Assembly: GCA_963931925.1 (NCBI GenBank)
Contig: OZ007574.1
Coordinates: forward strand, 31,133,264-31,197,263
Origin: Onchidella celtica
Lineage: Eukaryota; Mollusca; Gastropoda; Systellommatophora; Onchidiidae
Direction of reading: 5' to 3'
Length of the DNA stretch: 64,000 nt
This document shows, piece by piece, positions 12,951-23,506 of this stretch. Position 1 is the first letter of the stretch. Every line of letters starts with the position of its first letter. A program made the translations under genes and the position numbers. The notes below the pieces were generated by a model. That model saw nothing but the letters and a program-made list of their open reading frames with translations. It ran no database searches and had not been told where the DNA came from.

Positions 12951-14484
12951 GACAAGACTTAGTGATGTTTGTACAATTATTACTCCCGTTATCTTACCTG
13001 GTCCCCCCCCCCCCCATCTTTTTAATACAGTGACTCACCAAAACTTTTGGCCATCCACGTCTCGGATTGAGAGGGGGGGGGGGAGCAGCCCCTGGAGCAT
13101 GGAAAGCCTTTCATGGTTGGGGGCGGGGCCAGTGGTCAGGGGAGCGTGCATAGGCTTTTCACTTGTCCTAATGAATTTAAAAATAAAGAAGAAGAAGACA
13201 AAGTACGTCGTTTAATTATCTAACAGTCACATGCAAAGATCAGCTGTTTTTAAGGGAATAATCCTTGCAAAATATCACCCAGAGATTAAAATATTTTTAT
13301 ATGGCATCACCATGCAAATGCATCTTTACAGTGGTCGAATTATCGTTGATGGGAAAGCAAAGGGCGGGTGTAGCAGGATCTAAAAAAAACCACAAAAAAA
13401 GACACTTAGAACCGGGCATTTCCGTTTTCGCGTTGTTGTTTTTTGTTCTTTGCTCTTTACTTGGTTAGACCTCGTGGCTTCCGGATTCACAGAGAAACAA
13501 CAAAAAAAAAAGGATACATTACTTTCTGAACGGTGGTAAAAATGTTTTCACTTCAACAAGTGGCAGATATCCTGGCAATTGAAGGCTAGGCCATCGTGAC
13601 CTCAGGAATGTTTTACAATCTGCCTTGATTTCATTTCAGACGCAGCAGAAAAAAACATTGCCGATCTTTTAACAGGGTTGCCAGATTGATATTTTAAGTT
13701 CAAGCCAAATAAAACTACGAAAAAGCCAGAAAAAAAGCCTAGAAATTTCAGTATAGATTTCGCATTAACAATACAGGAAAAGCTCCAGAACCCCGTCACT
13801 ACCATCCTCCCCCACTAGAATGAGTGGAACATTTGGCTTAAATCTTGACGGCTATGAAGTTTTCTTGGTTTTTTTTGTTGTTTTTTTTTTGTTTAAAGCA
13901 TTGCGGAAAATTCGGTGGGAGTTTTTGCAACAATTATTTGCCAGCAATTATAGTTCTGCCCCGGTTCTCACAATAGCATCAAGAAGATTCAGTTGCATTC
14001 TGTTTCTTAGTTTTAAAGGAGGAGTTTTAAATTTTTTTTTACTGCTGCGGGTTTTTTTGGGAGGTAGGCGGGGGGGGGGGGAGACTCCTACCCTCATCAA
14101 GGCCCTTAAACAATACACACATTGGCCGTGCTACCATGGAAACAGATACGTTCCGAAAGATCTGAAATCTTATCTTATTATAAAAAAAAATAGTGGCGGG
14201 AGTAATTCATTGTGGTACAATCTTGGCTCTTTTTTTGCTCGACACTACAGCCTAAATGGCAGTTTAAAAAATTATAAAGTTAATTTTCTCAAGTGTCAAC
14301 TAATCCAGCCCGATCGCTTTTGTATCGACCGATTGTGTTGATTCCAGTTTCAGGTATTTTTAAATAAAAAGTTGCAAAAATGTAAAATACTATGATCTTT
14401 GTTTTGGCTCCCTGTAGTAAGCCAATCGCACAGGAAACGATATTAATACGCGTTCGCGTGCGTGCGCACAATATCCCCATAAGA
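12951..14484. other. No gene recognised; poly-C/poly-G tracts
   Basis: Homopolymer runs at about 13,003 (C), 13,073 (G) and 14,070 (G). The frame 13,820-14,341 is T-rich with no domain that I recognise. Confidence 0.35.
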
Positions 14485-14590
14485 AATGAGTGCGTAGTGC
14501 TCTGAGGCGCATGGATTCTGTAGTAGAACTGTAGAATATGGGAAGCTTTGTAGACGCATAGGAGAGAGAAGGAGAGAGAGACAGGTCTTC
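14485..14590 (+). repeat. Fragment of the Helitron-like repeat seen at 31.97 kb
   Basis: GTGCGTAGTGCTCTGAGGCG and a following CATGGATTCTG match 31,969-32,000 with a few changes. In both places a GA-rich tract follows within 40-60 bases. This copy lacks the hairpin terminus and runs into repeat D. Confidence 0.5.
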
Positions 14591-14790
14591 GGCAAAAGGA
14601 TTTCTAGTCCTATCGAACACTGCCATGGGTGCTGCAATCTCTGGACTGTGCCTGATATGTCTCGGAACGTCACCGAAAATCCCTGGGATATGTTTGAGCT
14701 GTCCTGTGTTTGGGGGTGTGTTGCTGCCCCGCTCCTGAATAAATATGCTAAAGCTCGTACGGAGAAAAATCACGCTTCCCGGAAGAGCGA
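14591..14790 (+). repeat. Dispersed repeat D, copy 2
   Basis: Second copy of the repeat described at 12,715-12,950, same orientation, with roughly one difference in ten bases by eye. The two copies are about 1.9 kb apart. Confidence 0.7.
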
Positions 14791-14893
14791 TCTGGAGATG
14801 CTGAAAGGTTGAAACAGGCAGTTCATGTGGCAATACTTTTTGCGAAAATACTAATGATTTTTTTCAAGCCATCCGTTTTATAGGTGAGACATA

Positions 14894-14912
14894 GCGAGAG
14901 AGAGACAGAGAG

Positions 14913-14985
<73 letters not shown>

Positions 14986-15392
14986 AAGAGAGACAAAGAG
15001 AGAGAGTCACAGAGAAAGACAGGGAGAGAGAGAGAGATTCAGAGAGAGGCGGAGACAGACAGCGAGAGAGATACAGAGAGAAATAGAGGGAAAGAGACAG
15101 AGAGAGAGAGAGAGAGAGAAAGAAAGAGAGACGGAGAGAGACACAGAGAGAGACCTAGAAAAAAAAGAAACAGAGAGAGACAGACAGAGAGACAGACAGA
15201 GAGAAAGAGACAGACAGAGAGAAAGAGACAGACAGAGAGAAAGAGACAGACAGAGAGAAAGAGACAGACAGATGAAAGAGACAGACAAAAAGAAAGAGAG
15301 AGTCACACAGAGAGAGACACACATAGTGAGAAAGACAGAAATATCACACAGAGACAAAGAGAGACACAGAGAGACAGAGAGAGAAAGGGGCG
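14894..15392 (+). repeat. (GA)n / (GACA)n-rich low-complexity array
   Basis: About 500 purine-rich bases: pure GA to about 14,985, then GAGACAGA and GAAAGAGACAGACA blocks. The Arg/Glu-rich plus frame of 183 codons and the Leu/Ser/Cys-rich minus frame are by-products of the repeat. Confidence 0.9.
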
Positions 15393-15849
15393 ACACCTGA
15401 CAGCTCATCTGGAGGAATGCTATTTACTACGCTGAAGGAAAACAGGTTTTCCATAAGTTGCAAAGCCAAACAGAAAAATACTGAGTTCAGCAACAGCTTT
15501 CTAGGTAAGCTACTACGACGGTGATCTAACAACAGACCTTTTTAGGGGAAAACAGTTCCATAAAAACAGTGGTTTGGTTGTGTGTGTAGCATGATAATTC
15601 CACGTGAAAGGAAAACACTACACAATGCAACCTTTCAAAAGGCCACAGAAATAGGCGTCAACCAGGCCTCTGTGAACCCAAAAACTTTTTCACGTGAGTC
15701 ATAATTTGTTGCTAGACATTTATATTCAAGTACTTCAAGTCTTATGCAGTGGCGGACCTAAAGGGAGGGGCAGCATGTTTTGGGGGGGCGGGAGGGGGAG
15801 GAGTGGGTGTTTTGTTGAATTAGTCTAACTAGTAACTGCCCCATTCTTC
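15393..15849. other. No gene recognised
   Basis: No supported feature; a G-rich stretch lies at about 15,759-15,803. Confidence 0.3.
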
Positions 15850-16045
15850 GAATGGTAAAAAACAAAGCTCACCACTCCAGACCGAAAGGAATCAGCACAA
15901 AAACATTGATGTCGAGACACTTTGGGTCATCCACATAAATCGGCGATCAATAGATAAATAGGATAGTATTACAGTAGTACACAATGCACAGTAGTGCGCA
16001 CCGAGCATTTTTCATGGGCTCATGTGTTCATAAAAAATGATCTAA
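15850..16045 (+). mobile_element. LINE 3' end fragment (same family as 34.8-35.3 kb)
   Basis: Shares CACAAAAA.CATTGATG.CGAGA, GGGTCATCCACA and AGT.GTGCGCACCGAG with 35,130-35,245. There the shared sequence directly follows a recognisable LINE protein C-terminus. Only the 3' untranslated part is present here. Confidence 0.55.
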
Positions 16046-17489
16046 ATATTTACGCACAGTTTTCTTGGTATGAATGAATGGCACTCACCTCAACAGTATA
16101 ACACTATACTCGGTATCACTATCAAAGTTTTCTTGGCGTGGCTGGATCGTGAACTCTAAGTTTACATTTCCGGTAAGAGGCGGAAATGACGAAATTGACC
16201 GAAGTATATTATCACGTCGTATTCGCAATCATGAATTGATAACTGATAATTATAACTGAATTTCTGGGAAAAGTAAAGAGTTTCGGGAAAAAATGAGCTC
16301 GCCACGTACAGGCTTAATACATTTTACATACATGTGCCAAGTTTCATTTCCCTACGTTGCGTAGTAAAAATGCCTTTGCGGTCGCAAAGTTGGGCCCAAG
16401 CTCCATTATTATATGATGCTGAAATAGCATGTTGGAGTTCACGATAAAGATAAAAAAAAATTGCAAGCACAGATTTGGTAGGTTTCCATCAAGTTTTTAA
16501 ATTTTATTTCAAGACTGTTGGGAACTTGCACAAACAAGTAAAACAGAGCAGATGGTAGAGTCAATGCATTGGGTGCGATCACCAGGCAGGAAATGGTAAC
16601 TGCCTGGAAGTAAACTAAGTCTAGCGAACTTCTGGCTGACTCCTTTTTAACCAGTGAACTTAGGGCTTGTCGGTGAACACCTAAACATTCTCTCCCAAGT
16701 GACCTGTGCTTGTTAGAATACTTTTCATGCGTAAGCATCAACTGCACGCCTGCGCGATCACTGTTTCGTGGTGCGATCACAAGTTGCTGGTTATGCAGTC
16801 ACCTGCATGTAAGTGCGATCAAATGCATGCTTCTCCGTGCGATCAGTATCAAAATAGATTTGATAATCCACTTTCCCATTCTCTACTTTTCCAATTCGCT
16901 GTCGTCCTACTCTTTCCTTCTTTAAAGAAGGAAGATCTGTTCTCATAATTAAGTCACTACATTTACTAGACCTATTCTTTGATAAAGTTGCAAAATGCTT
17001 TGAAATAGATCTAGACATGTATTAGGATTTTACCGTAATGTTATTCTGTGTTTGTCATTCTATTTAATTGTTTACTGTTAGTTTTGGTCTGCAATCAAAA
17101 GAAAATAAATGGCTTTAATTGTAATCTTTCTTCCAATTTTTGCCGATGTTGTCCAATTTTGGAATATTGTTTAGAGGGGCGGCAAATTCTACGACCACCC
17201 CCGGTCGGCACGGATGCTAGACGCACCCCTGTTTTTATGACTTTACATAACTCGCTGGACAGGTGAAAAACCCCTGGAAGACTGCCCCCCCCCCCAAGCA
17301 TAACACAAACAGTTTCCAAGCTTGGTAGAGAATTGGGACATCTTGCTTTCGATCCATTTTTCCTGGAAAAACCATGTCCTGAATAAGCTCCCCACCCATC
17401 TTTTGATGGATAGTGGGGCTTGCACTTATTTGAAAAATTTCCACTCGACACTCAGGGTCACTATAGGCCCCTCCTGAGACCAAAATATA
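16046..17489. other. No gene recognised; five GCGATCA motifs
   Basis: No gene is supportable. GCGATCA occurs five times between about 16,576 and 16,844. This is the native flank of the LTR element at 17,490. Confidence 0.35.
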
Positions 17490-17494
17490 TGCAG
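17490..17494. repeat. Target site duplication (left), TGCAG
   Basis: The five bases before the left LTR are the same as the five after the right LTR. A 5-bp duplication is normal for Ty3/gypsy integrases. Confidence 0.85.
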
Positions 17495-18098
17495 TGTAGC
17501 ATCTGCGGGCTACCCCTTGCCCTCCCCCGGCTTTGTTGTTGTGCTGGTGGCTGAGCATGTGTCCACTACTTTTTCCATTTTATTGTTGACTGTACTCCGT
17601 GACCTGACCTTCTTCTCCTAGTGAGTAGTTTTTTCCTCGCCCGCTTGTTGTCAGGTGTTTTGACTCGTTCAGTAAATATTAGTATGTTCCCGAACATTCG
17701 ATAACACTGTGGATAAGGATGTTTACGCCAGATTTGGCCTTGAGTGATGTAACCTGATGACGTATTGATGCGTGATTGGTTAGTTTGTGCGAGGGCAAAG
17801 GTAACGTTTATTTCGGGAACTTTCTGTAGGAATGTTTATATATATTAACCTGTGTGAGTGGTTGGGGGGTGAGTAAGTGAGTTTCCTTTTGTGTGGCGTA
17901 GATATTTAGTTTCGCTGGTGTCTTCCTAGTAATTTATTGTTCACTATACAGTTATTAAACTTTAGTATTATTTAATCTATCGTCGGATCTCGTGTTTATT
18001 TATTTTACAGCTGTAATAGTTTCGTTTTCTAAAGGGTTGTAGTTAGATCAACTAACTCCCCCCTACTATAACGTGCTAGAACAACCTCAGCTGTTACA
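17495..18098 (+). repeat. 5' LTR (604 bp)
   Basis: Begins TGTAGC and ends GTTACA, so it has the TG...CA ends with short inverted repeats. A TATATATA box at 17,837-17,844 and an ATTAAA polyadenylation-type signal at 17,954-17,959 give a plausible U3-R-U5 layout. By eye I found no difference from the 3' LTR. Confidence 0.93.
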
Positions 18099-18101
18099 TA
18101 T

Positions 18102-18119
18102 TGGGGGCTCGTCCGGGAT
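18102..18119 (+). promoter_or_regulatory. Primer binding site complementary to tRNA-Pro
   Basis: TGGGGGCTCGTCCGGGAT starts three bases after the LTR. It is the complement of the 3' end of proline tRNA and is the same 18-base site used by murine leukaemia virus. This is the expected start of minus-strand DNA synthesis. The tRNA assignment rests on recognising that site, not on a search. Confidence 0.85.
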
Positions 18120-18206
18120 CCGACCATATTCGAGCGGACCAGATCAAAATTACTAGATTTATTTACATAGTTTATTGTAGAATATCATCGACAAGCTATC
18201 TACAAC

Positions 18207-20579
18207 ATGTCGGAGGTTATTGGAAGGCTTAGCCAGGAAGCGGACGCTATGGAGCTCACTGGGCAGGAGAGACGGGACTACCTCCGTGAAGGCCTAGAAA
18301 GAGAAAGACAGCTGGAGGCTCAACGACAGGAGAAGGAGGCTGAACGACAGGCTCATGAGAAGGAGGCTGAACGACAAGAGAAGGAGGCTGAACGACAAGA
18401 GAAGGAGGCTGAACGACAAGAGAAGGAGGCTGAACGACAGCTGGAAAGGGAAAAGATGAACCACGAGTTGGAGATAGAGAGGATGCGCCAGCAACGTGGA
18501 GGCAACGACTCAGCGCAGAAGACCGACGACCACGCCAGTTCCAAGAGACCCAAGCTACCTGCATTTCAGGACAAGAAGGACGATCTGGATAGCTGGTTGC
18601 TGCGGTTTGAGAGGTTTGCCGAGACAGCTGAATGGCCCAGATCCACCTGGACGACATCATTGTCTACCCTGCTGACCGGGAGAGCTTTGGAGTGCTTCTG
18701 CAGACTACCGATCGACGAAGCCAAGGACTACGACAAGGTCAAGGAAGCTTTGCAGAAGAGGTACAACCTGTCAGAGGACGGATACAGACTCATGTTCAGA
18801 CAAGGTAAGCCTGAAGATGGAGAAGATGTTGGAATGTTTTTGACCAGGATCAAGACCTATTTAGAGAGGTGGATAAAGCTGTCGAAGACGGAGGAGACCT
18901 ACGAAGGAGTGAGAGATCTGTTCGTCAGAGAGCAATTCATGGATGCCTGCCCACCAGACCTTGCAACCCATGTGAGGGAGAGGAAACCAAAGACGCTACA
19001 GGACATCGCAGATTCAGCGGAGGCGTACCTGGTAGCGAGGAACCGGACGCTCAGCGGGAGCGCCAGACTGCAGAGCCGGCCAGTGCGACAGAGGCCCAAC
19101 GGAGACAGAAGCCCACAGGTCTGCCATAGGTGCCAGAGGCCGGGCCACAAGGCGGCGGAGTGTCGTGCAAAGTTAAACGACAAAGGTGAGTGGAAATGTT
19201 ACCTTTGTGGAAAGCCAGGCCACGTTCGGAGGATGTGTCCAGCCCAGAAGGATATGGGACGAGGCAAGCCGAACAAGGCGGCGGCGGCCGTAGTGATAGC
19301 GGCGGACGAGTCGTCAAGACAAGATGTGACGACGGCTGACACCAGCATCAACGTTCAAGCGGTAATGAAGGACGGGAAGCTACAGTTAGCGGTGCCTGTT
19401 ACGTGCGGAGGATGCAGTGATGGAAGGACCGTGGAGAAGCTGAAGTTACCGGTGATGAAGGGCTTGATTGGAAATCGAGCGGTAGATGTCCTAAGAGATA
19501 CCGGCTGTGAAGGTGTAGTGGTGCGGCGAGCACTGGTGGACGACGGACAGCTCACCGGTGGGAAGAAACTTATCGCGAGGATCGATAACTCCTTGCTAGC
19601 GGCGGAGGAAGCCGTTATCGACGTGAAGACGCCTTACCTGACGGGCAAAGTGACGGCGCTGTGTCTCCCGGAGACCATCTGCGACCTAGTAGTCGGGAAC
19701 GTGGACGGAGCGAAGGATCCGTACGACCCTGATACTGAGGTGATGGTAGGAGCGGTGACCACGAGGGCCCAGGAGAAGAGGAAGGACCGGTCTACGTCGC
19801 TGAAGGTGCCGAGGGCAGAACGGCACGCGGGAGTGGATAGAGAGGAACTTATCCGACTCCAAGAAGAAGACGAAGTCATTAGGAAGTTAGAGCAGAAGAA
19901 GATCCCAACTAATAGAGGCAATAAATCTGTTCATTTTGAGAAACATGGAGGAGTACTGTACCGGATCTACAAGGACCTGAGACAGGCGACGGTTCTAAGG
20001 CAAGTGGTACTACCCGAGAAACTGAGAGAGTATGTACTGAGTGTAGCCCACGACTCGATCGTCGGAGGACACCTCGGCGTGAAGAAAACCAAAGACAGAG
20101 TTATGAGCAATTTTTATTGGCCTGGAATTGAAGGTGACGTCGCGAGATATTGCCGCTCATGCGACATATGCCAGAGGACGGTGAACAAAGGAGCGACCCC
20201 AAAGGTGCACCTGCAGAGTATGCCAGTAGTGGACGTACCATTTAGGCGAGTGGCCGTGGACTTAGTAGGACCTATCGACCCCCCAAGTGAAGGTGGACAT
20301 CGGTATATCCTGGTGTATATAGACTACGCTACTCGTTACCCCGAAGCCACACCCTTGAAGAAGATCGACGCAGAAACGGTAGCAGAAGCCTTAGTGAACA
20401 TCTGCAGCCGTTTGGGTGTGCCCGAAGAGATCTTGTCGGACCAAGGGACCCAGTTTATGTCAGATGTCATGAAGGAAACGAATAGACTACTGGGAATTCG
20501 ACAGTCGACCACTACAGTCTACCACCCTATGTGCAACGGGTTGGTGGAGCGATTAACGGCACACTGGAGAAGACCTTAA
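18207..20579 (+). CDS. Gag-protease-integrase polyprotein of the LTR element
   Basis: A 790-codon frame. Residues 21-95 are a charged coiled coil with EKEAERQ repeated five times. Residues 115-278 are a retrotransposon capsid-type domain (SW.LRFERF, then REQFMDACPPDLATHVRE). Two CCHC zinc knuckles lie at 306-319 and 331-344, an aspartic protease motif DTG at 431-433, an integrase zinc-binding motif at H615, H622, C652 and C655, and the integrase core with D685, D745 and E781 (35 residues between the last two). The frame ends nine residues after E781, inside the core domain, while the rest of the integrase is in the next frame. Gag to integrase is one uninterrupted frame with no frameshift between gag and pol. 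The start at 18,207 is the first ATG, 88 bases after the primer site. Confidence 0.92.
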   Translation: MSEVIGRLSQEADAMELTGQERRDYLREGLERERQLEAQRQEKEAERQAHEKEAERQEKEAERQEKEAERQEKEAERQLEREKMNHELEIERMRQQRGGNDSAQKTDDHASSKRPKLPAFQDKKDDLDSWLLRFERFAETAEWPRSTWTTSLSTLLTGRALECFCRLPIDEAKDYDKVKEALQKRYNLSEDGYRLMFRQGKPEDGEDVGMFLTRIKTYLERWIKLSKTEETYEGVRDLFVREQFMDACPPDLATHVRERKPKTLQDIADSAEAYLVARNRTLSGSARLQSRPVRQRPNGDRSPQVCHRCQRPGHKAAECRAKLNDKGEWKCYLCGKPGHVRRMCPAQKDMGRGKPNKAAAAVVIAADESSRQDVTTADTSINVQAVMKDGKLQLAVPVTCGGCSDGRTVEKLKLPVMKGLIGNRAVDVLRDTGCEGVVVRRALVDDGQLTGGKKLIARIDNSLLAAEEAVIDVKTPYLTGKVTALCLPETICDLVVGNVDGAKDPYDPDTEVMVGAVTTRAQEKRKDRSTSLKVPRAERHAGVDREELIRLQEEDEVIRKLEQKKIPTNRGNKSVHFEKHGGVLYRIYKDLRQATVLRQVVLPEKLREYVLSVAHDSIVGGHLGVKKTKDRVMSNFYWPGIEGDVARYCRSCDICQRTVNKGATPKVHLQSMPVVDVPFRRVAVDLVGPIDPPSEGGHRYILVYIDYATRYPEATPLKKIDAETVAEALVNICSRLGVPEEILSDQGTQFMSDVMKETNRLLGIRQSTTTVYHPMCNGLVERLTAHWRRP

Positions 20580-22762
20580 GGCGACTGTGCGCAGAGCAAC
20601 CCAAGCAGTGGCACAGATACATCAACCCGCTGCTCTTCGCATATCGTGAAGTTCCTCAAGAGTCGACCAAGTTTGCCCCATTCGAGTTGCTGTATGGGAG
20701 AACTGTGAGAGGACCCATGCACATCTTACGTCAACTATGGACCAAGGACGTAGAGGAGCCGGAAACGAAGACCAGTTACCAGTACGTCATGGAACTACGT
20801 GAGAGGCTGGAGGACACATGGAAGTTAGCGACGGAAGAACTCTCCAAGGCTCAAGGTAGACAGAAGACCTATTACGACCGGAAGGCGCGAGAGAGGAAGT
20901 TCCGCCCCGGAGATGAAGTGTTGGTGCTACTGCCGACGAACACTAACAAGCTCCTAGTCCAATGGAAGGGACCATATAAGGTAGTTTCAGTTGTCGGTGT
21001 TAACGACTATAGAGTCAAGATGGGTGCAAAAGAAAAGACCTTGCACGCCAACCTCCTCAAGAGATACATTCCAAGGACGTCAAAAGCAGCCGCAGTGGCA
21101 ATGGAACCGAGACCTATTGTGACCGAGATGTGTGGGATGGACAACAGTAGGAGAGATACCGCGCCTGAACATGTCAACGCCATAAAGGACGGCGGCGGTG
21201 ATAGTGCTGAGAGTGGACTGGCAGAGGACGACATGATGGGCAAGAGTCAACCCGTGGAGTCAGCTGGCATGACAGTCATCGAGGACTGCGACCTGGAAGG
21301 CGACAACGGTGGAACGACGGAGGACCTTGCCGACCTAGGAAGCTGGGACCAGAATGAAGGCTACAGAGATGTCCAGTATGGAACGCAACTGACATCGGAA
21401 CAACGTCAAGAACTCTGCGATGTGGTGAAGAATTACCAGCACGTCTTCACCAATCTCCCTGGATGCTGTCAGTCGGGTGAACATCGCATCGACCTGACGA
21501 CAGAAGTACCAGTTCGTCAAAGACTATACCCGGTGCCCTACGCTATGCGCGACTCATTGAAGGAGGAGCTTAGCACCATGGAACGGCTGGGCATCATTCG
21601 AAGGAGCTCATCAGCTTATGCTTCACCTATTGTTGTCGTCAAGAAGAAGGACGGATCCAACCGAGTCTGCATCGACTACAGGAGGTTAAACAAGATCACA
21701 GTATTCGACCCTCATCCGACAGCAGCGCCATCAGAAGTGTTTCAGAGTCTCTCGAGAGGAAAATTATTCTCTCGGATTGACCTGAGCAAGGGATACTGGC
21801 AAGTGAAAGTTCGAGAGCAAGACATTCCCAAGACGGCGTTCGTCACCATGGGCGAACACTATGAATTCATTCGGATGCCTTTTGGGATGATGAACTCAGG
21901 AGCCACGCTGAACAGGATCGTAAAGCCATTGATCCGTGGAATGAACAATGTGACAGCATATGTGGACGACCTGCTGATTCATACAGAGACATTCGACGAG
22001 CATGTGAAGACTCTCAAGGACTTACTGCAGAGGATGGACCAAGCTGGATTAACTGCAAGACCATCGAAGTGTCTGATTGGAACGTCTGAAGTAGACTTTG
22101 TTGGACACTTAGTGGGAGAAGGTATGATTGGCCTGTTAGAAGAGAATGTATGTAAGGTACGAGACGCACCCAGACCCACCACTAAGAAGGAAGTGAAAGC
22201 ATTCTTAGGATTAGTGGGATATTACCATGAATTTATTCCTAACTTTTCAGCGATTGCATCACCATTGTCTGATTTACTTAGAAAGGGTCAGCCCAATATA
22301 GTTCAGTGGGATGAAAAGCAGGAGAAAGCGTCCACCTCTTTGAAGAATGTCATTATCTCCAAACCCGTGTTATGTTTGCCAGATTTTTCCAAAGAGTTTG
22401 TCTTAGCAACTGATGCATCAGATCGCGGATTAGGCGCTAGTCTTATGCAGGAACACGAGGGAAAGTTGTACCCTGTGGCATATGCTAGTCGTAAGCTATT
22501 GCCTCGTGAGACAAAATATTCGGTCTCAGAGCGAGAATGTTTAGCTATTGTTTGGGCTGTAAAAAAGTTTACTTTGTATTTGTATGGAAAGGAGTTTGTG
22601 CTCCAAACTGACCATCGGTCATTAGAGTTTTTGAACTCTGCCAAGTTTGACAGTCCAAAGTTATTACGATGGAGTTTATTTTTACAGTCTTATCGATTCA
22701 GGATTCACTACGTAAAAGGCAGAGAAAATGTCTGTGCCGATTTCCTGAGCAGGGTATTTTAA
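20531..22762 (+). CDS. Integrase C-terminus, reverse transcriptase and RNase H of the LTR element
   Basis: Open frame in the -1 phase relative to the upstream frame, overlapping its end by about 49 bases. It begins with the rest of the integrase (LLFAYREVPQEST at about 34-46, ELLYGRTVRGP, and a GPY/F-type module WKGPYKV at 145-151). A variable linker of about 110 residues follows. The reverse transcriptase has IDYRRLN near 381, catalytic D417 in RIDLSKGYW, MPFGMMNSGAT near 449 and YVDD at 477-480. RNase H has D628 in ATDAS, E669 and D694 in QTDH, and ends at ADFLSRVF. There is no ATG near the start of the frame (20,531 is GTG), so expression would need frameshifting, or the break is a mutation. 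No chromodomain and no env are seen. Confidence 0.92.
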   Translation: MQRVGGAINGTLEKTLRRLCAEQPKQWHRYINPLLFAYREVPQESTKFAPFELLYGRTVRGPMHILRQLWTKDVEEPETKTSYQYVMELRERLEDTWKLATEELSKAQGRQKTYYDRKARERKFRPGDEVLVLLPTNTNKLLVQWKGPYKVVSVVGVNDYRVKMGAKEKTLHANLLKRYIPRTSKAAAVAMEPRPIVTEMCGMDNSRRDTAPEHVNAIKDGGGDSAESGLAEDDMMGKSQPVESAGMTVIEDCDLEGDNGGTTEDLADLGSWDQNEGYRDVQYGTQLTSEQRQELCDVVKNYQHVFTNLPGCCQSGEHRIDLTTEVPVRQRLYPVPYAMRDSLKEELSTMERLGIIRRSSSAYASPIVVVKKKDGSNRVCIDYRRLNKITVFDPHPTAAPSEVFQSLSRGKLFSRIDLSKGYWQVKVREQDIPKTAFVTMGEHYEFIRMPFGMMNSGATLNRIVKPLIRGMNNVTAYVDDLLIHTETFDEHVKTLKDLLQRMDQAGLTARPSKCLIGTSEVDFVGHLVGEGMIGLLEENVCKVRDAPRPTTKKEVKAFLGLVGYYHEFIPNFSAIASPLSDLLRKGQPNIVQWDEKQEKASTSLKNVIISKPVLCLPDFSKEFVLATDASDRGLGASLMQEHEGKLYPVAYASRKLLPRETKYSVSERECLAIVWAVKKFTLYLYGKEFVLQTDHRSLEFLNSAKFDSPKLLRWSLFLQSYRFRIHYVKGRENVCADFLSRVF

Positions 22763-23490
22763 AGTAGTACACTATCAGTGAAATGCATTGTAACCCATAC
22801 TTTTGCCTATTGTACTGTAATTGGGGACATATTTCATCTGTGACTGAATATTGTATTGATGGCTGATAGAGAGTCATGATGTGTTAGTCACATTTTGATT
22901 TTATGCTATGTCATATTTGTTACCAATGGAACTTGGTGTAATTTTTGGAAAATGTAACCCAAATGGGGACTGCGAGCAAGCAGTGTTTGTGTTATATTGC
23001 AATGTTGTAACTTGTTTTGACCTAATATGATGAAGGAAGACCCTAATCAGTGGTCGGTATGTATTGGTATTTTTGCCATTGTACGCATGAGTTATACATT
23101 TTGGAGATAACCATGTTATGTACAACAAGTTATATGCTACGATTCGTGCACGAAGCATTGTGTAACGATGGGCCATCGTTTCACCTTATATGATTTGTAA
23201 TAATATCATTGACCATTGTTTCACCACAGTGGTGGCGTTGTGTTATTTTGACTAGTAGGCCTACTGTTAACTACTGGTTTGTCACAATGATGGTATTGTA
23301 TTAGTTATGGTATTAGTGATGCAAAGTACACTGCATTGTATTGTATTTGTGATGACATTCGGGAAGACACTGAAAGTGTTATTAATTGTAATAGAATTAG
23401 CAACTACCTTTGTGAGATTGGGAGTGCTATAAGATTATTTCACGATAGTGCAGACGCTGTATAATGTTTTGGAGTTGAAAGATATTCAAC
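22763..23490 (+). other. Internal 3' untranslated region of the LTR element
   Basis: About 730 AT-rich bases between the RNase H stop and the polypurine-like tract. No frame of any significance, so no accessory or envelope gene. Confidence 0.7.
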
Positions 23491-23506
23491 TTAAATTGGG
23501 GAGTTG
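23491..23506 (+). promoter_or_regulatory. Polypurine-type tract before the 3' LTR
   Basis: AAATTGGGGAG lies just before the TG of the 3' LTR with a TTG spacer. It is short and imperfect for a polypurine tract but in the required position for plus-strand priming. Confidence 0.55.

Noticed and set aside
14884..15435. 183-codon Arg/Glu-rich frame
   Set aside because: Pure product of the GA/GACA array.
22763..23506. Envelope-like gene in the LTR element
   Set aside because: The region after RNase H has no frame above about 90 codons on either strand and no signal peptide or fusion motif.
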